Positions 1-5,208 of a stretch of 9,788 bases of DNA are shown in pieces (within the stretch, counting starts at the first letter, position 1; each line of letters begins with the position of its first letter). Source of the DNA: Rhodospira sp. (GTDB taxonomy: Bacteria > Pseudomonadota > Alphaproteobacteria > Rhodospirillales > Rhodospirillaceae); contig JANQGN010000112.1 of assembly GCA_028277295.1 (NCBI GenBank), positions 1-9,788 on the forward strand, in the 5' to 3' direction. The translations under genes were made by a program, and so were the position numbers. The notes under the pieces were generated by a model, which worked only from the letters and a program-made list of their open reading frames with translations, had not been told where the DNA came from and did no database searches.

Positions 1-1911
1 GGCGCGCTGGGTGGTGATCATGGTGGTGAACTCGGTGCCCAGGTCCACGGTGGACGCCTCCAGGGCCGCCTGGGCCACCGTCGCCGCGCCGGCCGAGCCC
101 GCCTCGCGCACCGTCGGCAGGCCGGAGTTATCGGTCTGCTGGAAAACGTTGCCGGTCAGCGCGTTCATGCCGTTGGGGTTTACGAAGGTGGCCACCGGGA
201 TCATGAAGATGGGCGCCTGCACACCGTTGTCAAACAGAGCGGTGACGACGCCGTTCTCGGACACGGTGACCCCCGAGAAGTTGCCGAACCGGTTGCCGTT
301 CTGGGTGACGTAGTTGAGCTGATAGTCACCGGACAACTGTTGCATGCCGTCGTCCGTGTTGTAGTTACCCCAGAACTGGTTGATGGCGGACGACGTCCCC
401 GCCGTCATGTCCAGCGCGCCGTTGGCCCATTGCAGTTCGACACTGGAGCGCGGATCGTTCTGGTCCGTCTCGGAGTACCCGAAGAACTCGGCCGGTGTGC
501 CGTCACCGTTGAAGGTAATGGCACTGGTCGTGTTGGGGTTCGTGCCGTCGTTGTTGTGGGCGCCGCCGAAAGCACCGGTGCTATCGGGCTGGCCAATCCA
601 CGACCCTTGCCAGTCGCCGGCGGTCACAACTGGCCAGGCGGTTGGCTCGGTCAGCGCCGGAATGGTGAAGCTGGTGTTCTGAATCACGGCGGGATCGGCG
701 CCTCCATTGGTCAAGAGAGCCGAGGCATCCACCGTGATGTCGCCGCCCGCGTTGTCATTGTACTGACGAATCACAATGCTGTTTTCACCCGCGACCCGTT
801 CGACCCACTCGGATGGCGAACTCTTGCCCGTCAGGGCCGCCACGGTTCCGTTCGCGGGCGTGCCCGGCGCGGCCGCGCCATTGTGAACCTGGTCCGCCAG
901 ACCCTCGAAATCCGCCTGCATCAGGGTGGCCAGGTCGTCCAGCATTTCCGAAAGGGACGTGAACGTCTGGTTGGCCGTCAAGCCGGTGCTGGTCGACACG
1001 GTGTCCGCGGGGTTGCCCACGCCGGACGTGGACGTAAACGTGTACGTCACGCCAGCAACGGTCAATGTCGCGCCAGCCCCGATATGCTCTGGAATATCGG
1101 TGAAATCCACCCGACCCGCCGAGTAGTAGACACTGGTCCCATCCTGCGCCTTGATACTCAGGGCCTCGCTGCCGGCGGGCGGGGTGGCCAGCACGTCCCA
1201 TTCATTCTGGTCGCGCTTGGTCCAGGTGTAGAGCAGGTTGTGGGAGTTGCCCAGGCTGTCGAAGATCAGCGCGTTGGTCTTCTCGGTATCGCCGATGTCC
1301 GCGCCGGCCGGCAGGTTGGCGCCGATCGACAGGGACGACGTCGCCCGCGCCGTGCCGCCGATGGTGTTCAGGTTGAGCGGCCGCATGTTGATGTTATCGA
1401 CGGCGTTGTCGTTGATGTAGAACAGGTCGCCGTTGTCGTTGCGATACGCCTTCATGAAGGTTTCGTTCTGATGCGTGACCGTCGCGCTGTTCGCGGTGCC
1501 GTCCCAGGTTTCCAGCGGCCAGCCTTGCAGGTAATAGCCGGACGCGTTCTGCAGGTAGCCGTCCTTATCGATCTTGAACGAGCCGGCGCGCGAGTAGGCG
1601 TAGCCCGAGGGGTCGAGGGCCTGCTCGGAGACCACGAAGAACCCCTGGCCGGAGAGGCCGAAATCCGTTGACGAGGTCGTGGCCTGCAACAGGCCCTGCA
1701 CGTCCACATTGGTGCGCGGCGCCGACTGCACGCCACCCGGGGAGTACTGGGTCAGCGAGACCTGCGCGGTCACCAGGGTCTTGAAGTTCACGGTGGTGTT
1801 CTTGTAGCCAACCGTGTTGACGTTCGAGACGTTGTCCGAGATGGCACCCATGGCGCTGGACTGGGATTGCAATCCCGACACGCCCGAGAACAAAGCTCCA
1901 TACAGCGACAT
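1..1911 (-). CDS. flgE: Flagellar hook protein FlgE, long form, 3' end cut by the window
   Basis: FlgE is the structural subunit of the flagellar hook, exported by the flagellar type III apparatus and polymerised under the FlgD cap. The frame is open for 637 codons from ATG at 1911 to the window edge. Residues 1-50 hold the rod/hook N-terminal motif (MSLYGALFSGVSGLQSQSSA, then SDNVSNVNTVGYKN). Residues 217-225 read FDSLGNSHN, a typical FlgE core motif. The last visible residues (EFTTMITTQRA) match the conserved C-terminal helix, so probably only a few tens of residues are missing. Enteric FlgE has about 400 residues. The extra length here is mostly a Thr/Gly/Asn-rich region at about residues 275-455, including TLTVAGVTYTFT. 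The start is supported by AAGGAG seven bases upstream. It is the third gene of the fliK-flgD-flgE operon. Confidence 0.96.
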   Translation of the reverse strand, partial: MSLYGALFSGVSGLQSQSSAMGAISDNVSNVNTVGYKNTTVNFKTLVTAQVSLTQYSPGGVQSAPRTNVDVQGLLQATTSSTDFGLSGQGFFVVSEQALDPSGYAYSRAGSFKIDKDGYLQNASGYYLQGWPLETWDGTANSATVTHQNETFMKAYRNDNGDLFYINDNAVDNINMRPLNLNTIGGTARATSSLSIGANLPAGADIGDTEKTNALIFDSLGNSHNLLYTWTKRDQNEWDVLATPPAGSEALSIKAQDGTSVYYSAGRVDFTDIPEHIGAGATLTVAGVTYTFTSTSGVGNPADTVSTSTGLTANQTFTSLSEMLDDLATLMQADFEGLADQVHNGAAAPGTPANGTVAALTGKSSPSEWVERVAGENSIVIRQYNDNAGGDITVDASALLTNGGADPAVIQNTSFTIPALTEPTAWPVVTAGDWQGSWIGQPDSTGAFGGAHNNDGTNPNTTSAITFNGDGTPAEFFGYSETDQNDPRSSVELQWANGALDMTAGTSSAINQFWGNYNTDDGMQQLSGDYQLNYVTQNGNRFGNFSGVTVSENGVVTALFDNGVQAPIFMIPVATFVNPNGMNALTGNVFQQTDNSGLPTVREAGSAGAATVAQAALEASTVDLGTEFTTMITTQRA

Positions 1912-1918
1912 CGGTTTT

Positions 1919-1924
1919 CTCCTT
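1919..1924 (-). promoter_or_regulatory. Ribosome binding site of flgE
   Basis: On the minus strand AAGGAG lies seven bases before the flgE ATG at 1911. This is strong Shine-Dalgarno complementarity at good spacing, and it fixes the flgE start. Confidence 0.85.
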
Positions 1925-1931
1925 CAAGGGC

Positions 1932-1955
1932 GCCCGGGACAGAGGTCCCATGGGC
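1932..1955 (-). repeat. Stem-loop just upstream of the flgE ribosome binding site
   Basis: On the plus strand, GCCC and GGGAC (1932-1940), loop AGAG, then GTCCC (1945-1949), a two-base bulge and GGGC (1952-1955) form a nine-pair stem. In the flgE transcript it ends a few bases before AAGGAG. It may influence initiation or block 5' decay of the flgE message. Confidence 0.45.
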
Positions 1956-2017
1956 TTGGTCCTGGCCCTGGCGGGCCGGCCCCCGGGTGATTGGTGGACC
2001 CCGGGTTACATCCGTGC

Positions 2018-2033
2018 TGGGCCGGCTGGCCCA
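2018..2033 (-). repeat. Short perfect hairpin in the flgD-flgE spacer
   Basis: TGGGCC and GGCCCA are separated by a four-base loop. It lies about 30 bases after the flgD stop codon in the transcript. There is no following U-tract, so it is more likely a 3' stabilising or processing structure than a terminator. Confidence 0.4.
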
Positions 2034-2063
2034 CGGGGACTTGGATCAACCGGCGACGACGGC

Positions 2064-2843
2064 CTAAGCGGTTTCCTCGTCGTCACCGCCACCGCCACCG
2101 TCACCGTCTCCATCACCGTCACCGTCTCCATCACCGGCGATGTCATCGCCCCCGGAGACGTCATCCAGCGGCAGGTCGTTGAACACACCCAGGACCTTGT
2201 TGATGTCCACCGACAGATCACCAATGGCCAGGTAGGTGGCGTTCTCGTCCGTGGCCACGCCGGTCACCTTGCCCAGGGTGGTTGTCCAGGTCTTCAACTC
2301 TTCCTCGGCGTCTTCGTGCTCGGTGGCGGTGACCTGCAGGGTGTAGATCCCGTCTTCCACCGCCTCGCCGTTCATGTCGGTGCCGTCCCAGGTGATCTTG
2401 TGCAGACCCTCGTAGGACTCGCCGTCGAAGCTGCGGACGACGTTGCCGTCCTGGTCCTTGACCAGAACCTTGACGTCCTTGGCGTTGTCGGACAGACCAT
2501 AGGTGAACACCGCCTGGCTATCCTGCAACATGACCCGGTCGGTCTGCACCTCAACGTAATTGTCGAGGAATTGGATCGCCATGGCCTGCTGTGTCTTCAC
2601 CGTGGACTGCAAAATGGCTTCCAGGTTTTCGTTCTGGTTGATCTGCTGCTCGACCTGGGCAAACAGGACGAGCTGATTGGTGAACTCGGTGGAGTCCATC
2701 GGCGACAGCGGATCCTGCGCCTTCAACTGCGCGGTCAGCAGGTTCATGAAGCTGTCCAGATCGTTGGCCAGCTTGTTGCGCGACTGCCCGGACTGGCTGT
2801 TTGGATCGCCGATGAGGCCACTCGCGGAGACGGCATCAACCAT
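2064..2843 (-). CDS. flgD: Flagellar hook cap / hook assembly protein FlgD
   Basis: FlgD forms the scaffold cap on the growing hook tip and is needed for FlgE subunits to polymerise. It is itself exported through the flagellar channel and is not kept in the finished organelle. The protein has 259 residues. Residues 24-77 carry the family signature (SFMNLLTAQLKAQDPLSPMD, then STEFTNQLVLFAQVEQ). Residues 113-220 fit the FlgD beta-rich C-terminal region, with TWDGTDMNGE and DGIYTLQV at 151-171. Unusual is an added acidic tail after about residue 226, consisting of alternating Gly-Asp followed by Gly5 and DDEETA. ATG at 2843 has AAGGAG eight bases upstream. The gene lies 13 nt after fliK and is probably translationally coupled to it. 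Confidence 0.96.
   Translation of the reverse strand: MVDAVSASGLIGDPNSQSGQSRNKLANDLDSFMNLLTAQLKAQDPLSPMDSTEFTNQLVLFAQVEQQINQNENLEAILQSTVKTQQAMAIQFLDNYVEVQTDRVMLQDSQAVFTYGLSDNAKDVKVLVKDQDGNVVRSFDGESYEGLHKITWDGTDMNGEAVEDGIYTLQVTATEHEDAEEELKTWTTTLGKVTGVATDENATYLAIGDLSVDINKVLGVFNDLPLDDVSGGDDIAGDGDGDGDGDGDGGGGGDDEETA
2098..2133 (-). repeat. Two perfect 18-bp tandem copies in the 3' end of flgD
   Basis: CCGTCACCGTCTCCATCA (plus strand) occurs at 2098-2115 and exactly again at 2116-2133, flanked on the 5' side by CACCGC hexamers. Each copy adds six alternating Gly/Asp residues to the FlgD tail. Both 18 and 6 are multiples of three, so copy-number change would alter tail length without breaking the frame. 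Confidence 0.9.
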
Positions 2844-2851
2844 CAGGGAAA

Positions 2852-2857
2852 CTCCTT
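2852..2857 (-). promoter_or_regulatory. Ribosome binding site of flgD, touching the fliK stop codon
   Basis: AAGGAG on the minus strand lies eight bases before the flgD ATG. Its first base (2857) is the last base of the fliK TAA stop (2859-2857). Ribosomes finishing fliK therefore sit on this site, which suggests translational coupling. Confidence 0.85.
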
Positions 2858-4920
2858 TAGACCTTCACGTTGACACCACCTCGCGCGCGGGCCGCTTCCA
2901 TGGCCACCACGTCGGGATCAGAGGCGTCCAGGCCCGGATCCCGCCCGCTCCCGTCGGAGGACGACGGATCGCCCGGGCGCCCGGCCTGGCCGCGCCGCTC
3001 CTGTGCGTTGGCCGCGCCGCCACCACCGTCACCGCGCAAGGAGAAGCTGACGCCGCCCGGGTCGGTCTTCAGCCCGGCGTCCTGAAGCGCGCGCTCCAGG
3101 CCGCGCCCATCGCGTTGCAGCATCTCCAGCGTTTCCGGCCGCTCCACGGTCACCTGGGCGGACACCCGGCCGTCGGTTCCGAAATCCAGGCGCACATCGA
3201 CGCGGCCCAACTTTTCCGGATGGAGCTGGATGGACACCCGATCAAGGCCCCGGTTGGCTGCCTTGCTGATGGTGACGCGCAGTTGCTCGACCACCTTGCG
3301 GGTCTGCGGGTCGGCGCGGGTCTGCTCGGCGGCGCCACCCTGGCCGGAGCGGGACAGTTGATCGGCGAACGTGCCGCCCGACGCCTGCCCGGCGTCGCCG
3401 GACGCGGCGGGGGCGGGGGCGGGGGTGGAGGCGGAGGTCGCCGCGCCGCCGCTGGCGCCGGATCCGGTCTGGCCGCCGCCCTGGCCGCTGGCCCCATTGG
3501 CGCCGGCCTGGGCCGGGCCACCTGCCGGCGCGCCGGCACGGGCCGGGGCCGACGGTCCGAAGCGGTCGCCCGAGGCTTGCGGCGCGCGGGTCTCGCCCGG
3601 CCGCTCCAGCCCGGCCGTGGGCGCGGTGGCCACCAGGCCGGCGGCGGCGGCTCGGGCGGCCGGCGATGGGGCGCCGCTCTCACCCTCGACGGACGCTTGC
3701 GCCGGCGATTGAGGGTGCCCTTGCCCCGACACCTGGGCGAGGTGGGCCCGCGCCTGGGCACGCGCCTCGGCGGCGGCGGCGTTCATCTCGGCAATCCCCG
3801 GCTTCGCGCCAGGGCCCGCGCTCCGTGCCGTGTCCTGGGGGACGGTCGGGCTCTCGCCCTGGGCCTGACGCAGGGCCGCCAGCGCCTGTTGACGCAAGGC
3901 CGCCGCCCCGGTCGGCTCCGCGCTGGTCGCGGCCGGGGCCTGACCCTGGCCAGTGGTGGCGCGGGCGTTGGCCATGGCGCCATCGCCGGCGGTTGCCCGC
4001 GCCTCGGCCTGGGCCGCCTGGGCGGCGCCCTCGCGCACGGTGACCTTGACCTTCAGGTCGGTTTCGGGCTTGACGGTCTGGGCCAGTCTCTCGGCCTGGG
4101 CGGCGGCCCGCGCGCCGGCATCGGCGGCCAGGGTCTGGGTCCCGGCCTGGGAGGCCGGGGTGGTGCCGGCCGATCCGGCCTGGGTCCCGGTGGCCCCTTG
4201 CCCGGCCTGGCTCGCGGCGCCCTCGCCCCCTGGCGTGGCGGCCCCGGCGACGGCGGCGCGGGCCTGCGTCTGTCCATCGGCGCCCGCGCCAGCGGTCCCG
4301 CCACCAGCGCCTGGCGTGGTGGCCGGTCCCTGGCCCTTGGCGCCGCCGGCCGCGTCGGATCGGGCAGCGACGGCGGCCGCCCCCTTGGCCGGGCCCGTCT
4401 GCTCCCCTTTGGCGGCGGCGGTCATCGCCGCGCCGGTCTGGGCGGCGGCCGCGCTGGCCGCGGCGGCAGCGGCAGCCTGCTCCGCCTGCCCCTGAGGCGC
4501 CGTCTCGTCGGCGCCAGCGCTGGTCTCCCCGCCAGCCGCGCCCTGGGTGTCGGACGGCGCCGACTCGTCACGCGCGGTCTCGTCCCCGGGGGCATCGGGG
4601 CGCTCCGCCCTCTCGCCGCCGTCGTCGACCTCGGCCGCGTCGTCGCGGGCCTCGTCGGCGGCCGCCGCGCGCGCGTCGTCACGCTCGGCGCGCCCCTCCG
4701 ATCGCGAGGATGGCCGCTCGACGTCGATCGACGGACCGTCGCCGAACAGGGACTCGTCCATGATCACCCGCGCCGCCGCCAGCGGATCAGCGCTGTCGCC
4801 GGTTCGCCGCAGGAGCAGCTTGGCGAACAGATCGCCGGCCGTCGTCCCGTCGCGGGTGCCCTCGCCGGCCTTGGCGGAGGCCGGGGGGACCGTGCTGGTC
4901 GACACCCCATTGACGTCCAT
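2857..4920 (-). CDS. fliK: Flagellar hook-length control protein FliK
   Basis: FliK is the exported molecular ruler that measures the hook and, through its C-terminal domain, switches the FlhB export gate from rod/hook to filament substrates. From ATG at 4920 it has 687 residues. The C-terminal Flg_hook domain spans about residues 541-635 and includes QLHPEKLGRVDVRL (565-578) and GLERALQDAGL. The first 530 residues are low complexity: an acidic stretch at about 75-130, Ala runs at 149-160, then Ala/Gly/Gln/Thr-rich sequence, as expected for an extended ruler. Enteric FliK is about 400 residues. The frame stays open up to an ATG at 5115, but that lies upstream of the predicted sigma-54 transcription start, so I chose 4920. 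It is first in the operon with flgD and flgE. Confidence 0.92.
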   Translation of the reverse strand: MDVNGVSTSTVPPASAKAGEGTRDGTTAGDLFAKLLLRRTGDSADPLAAARVIMDESLFGDGPSIDVERPSSRSEGRAERDDARAAAADEARDDAAEVDDGGERAERPDAPGDETARDESAPSDTQGAAGGETSAGADETAPQGQAEQAAAAAAASAAAAQTGAAMTAAAKGEQTGPAKGAAAVAARSDAAGGAKGQGPATTPGAGGGTAGAGADGQTQARAAVAGAATPGGEGAASQAGQGATGTQAGSAGTTPASQAGTQTLAADAGARAAAQAERLAQTVKPETDLKVKVTVREGAAQAAQAEARATAGDGAMANARATTGQGQAPAATSAEPTGAAALRQQALAALRQAQGESPTVPQDTARSAGPGAKPGIAEMNAAAAEARAQARAHLAQVSGQGHPQSPAQASVEGESGAPSPAARAAAAGLVATAPTAGLERPGETRAPQASGDRFGPSAPARAGAPAGGPAQAGANGASGQGGGQTGSGASGGAATSASTPAPAPAASGDAGQASGGTFADQLSRSGQGGAAEQTRADPQTRKVVEQLRVTISKAANRGLDRVSIQLHPEKLGRVDVRLDFGTDGRVSAQVTVERPETLEMLQRDGRGLERALQDAGLKTDPGGVSFSLRGDGGGGAANAQERRGQAGRPGDPSSSDGSGRDPGLDASDPDVVAMEAARARGGVNVKV

Positions 4921-4922
4921 AG

Positions 4923-4929
4923 GATCACC
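4923..4929 (-). promoter_or_regulatory. Atypical ribosome binding site of fliK
   Basis: No GGAGG core is present before the fliK ATG. Instead GGTGATC (minus strand) can pair with the GATCACC that lies next to the anti-Shine-Dalgarno core near the 16S rRNA 3' end. This shifted pairing explains its closeness (two bases) to the ATG and supports the start at 4920. Initiation may be weaker than for flgD and flgE. Confidence 0.5.
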
Positions 4930-4931
4930 CC

Positions 4932-4949
4932 ATCGGCTGTATCGGCTGT
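4932..4949 (-). repeat. Perfect 9-bp tandem duplication in the fliK leader
   Basis: ATCGGCTGT (plus strand) is present twice in tandem, at 4932-4940 and 4941-4949. It lies immediately 5' of the fliK ribosome binding region and within the predicted leader RNA. Function is unknown; a simple duplication is possible. Confidence 0.85.
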
Positions 4950-5020
4950 TGCGTTCACCCGCCGCGCCCCTGGTCTGGGTGGCCACGCGGGCGACCGGAC
5001 GGATCCGTGTGGGAGGGCAA

Positions 5021-5036
5021 AGCAAGCGGCGGGCCA
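5021..5036 (-). promoter_or_regulatory. Sigma-54 (RpoN) promoter of the fliK-flgD-flgE operon
   Basis: The minus strand reads TGGCCCGCCGCTTGCT. The family consensus is TGGCACG, four bases, TTGCT, so only one core base differs. GG and GC are separated by exactly ten bases, as sigma-54 requires. Counting from GC at -13/-12 gives a start near 5010 and a leader of about 90 nt to the fliK ATG. Sigma-54 control of hook genes by a FlbD-type activator is established in Caulobacter and relatives. Confidence 0.75.
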
Positions 5037-5079
5037 GCTGGCGGAGGGGGCTCTGAACGAGCCCATCATGGGTGCGATA

Positions 5080-5112
5080 TCCAGGGATTCCGCCGCCACC
5101 GCGGACCCTGGA
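5080..5112 (-). repeat. Strong imperfect stem-loop upstream of the sigma-54 promoter
   Basis: TCCAGGG (5080-5086), a two-base bulge AT and TCCGC (5089-5093) are followed by a seven-base loop, then GCGGA (5101-5105) and CCCTGGA (5106-5112). That gives 12 paired positions. It is centred near -86 of the predicted fliK start and about 100 bases beyond the stop of the upstream AsmA-like gene. It could be the 3' end structure of that transcript (there is no U-tract) or a protein site. A smaller palindrome, CCCATCATGGG, lies at 5062-5072, between this and the promoter. Confidence 0.6.
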
Positions 5113-5187
5113 CACGGCCCGGTCAGGTGCGGGGACGCTCTATCGGCGGCAGATTCTTCAGGCCCGGGCACCGTGGGTCGAGGCACC

Positions 5188-5208
5188 GGCCGGCAGAACT
5201 TGCCGGCC
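5188..5208. promoter_or_regulatory. Perfect palindrome, candidate FlbD (ftr) enhancer
   Basis: Arms GGCCGGCA (5188-5195) and TGCCGGCC (5201-5208) are perfectly complementary around a five-base spacer GAACT. As I recall it, the Caulobacter ftr element is CCCGGCA, RHHNT, TGCCG. On the plus strand CCGGCA-GAACT-TGCCG fits the spacer and both arms, missing only the first base. It is centred near -188 of the predicted sigma-54 start, a plausible enhancer distance. It also begins directly after the stop codon of the AsmA-like gene, so it could instead form a 3' RNA hairpin; no T-run follows. Confidence 0.5.

Larger units (their letters stand above)
1912..2063 (-). other. flgD-flgE spacer rich in inverted repeats
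   Basis: This 152-nt non-coding spacer contrasts with the 13-nt fliK-flgD gap. It holds several self-complementary stretches: a bulged stem at 1932-1955, the perfect palindrome GGGCCGGCCC at 1973-1982, CCCGGGT (1982-1988) facing ACCCCGGG (1998-2005), and a six-base-arm hairpin at 2018-2033. None is followed by a T-run on the minus strand, so a classical intrinsic terminator is not supported. I found no sigma-54 or sigma-28 promoter match. A role in mRNA stability, processing or translation of flgE is inference. Confidence 0.5.
4921..5208 (-). other. fliK upstream control region
   Basis: These 288 bp separate the AsmA-like gene from fliK. In transcription order they hold the ftr-like palindrome, the bulged stem-loop, a short palindrome, the sigma-54 promoter, the 9-bp duplication and the fliK ribosome binding site. 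ORFs crossing the region on both strands show no recognisable protein and are GC-driven. I place no gene here. Confidence 0.7.

Noticed and set aside
340..1671. A plus-strand open frame of 443 codons opposite flgE
   Set aside because: The opposite frame encodes clear FlgE motifs throughout. The plus-strand product has only Arg/Gly/Val-rich sequence and no matching family.
1936..1949. The GGGAC/GTCCC inverted repeat as an intrinsic terminator between flgD and flgE
   Set aside because: There is no U-tract after it on the minus strand, and flgE follows closely as part of the same operon.
4921..5115. A 65-residue N-terminal extension of fliK from ATG at 5115
   Set aside because: It would start upstream of the predicted sigma-54 transcription start and cross the promoter. 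The added residues look like translated non-coding DNA, and ATG at 4920 gives a typical FliK N-terminus.
5140..5147. A sigma-28-like -10 octamer, GCCGATAG, on the minus strand, and a second GCCGATAC at 4939-4946
   Set aside because: Neither has a TAAA-type -35 element at the required spacing of about 15 bases, so they are probably chance matches in GC-rich sequence.
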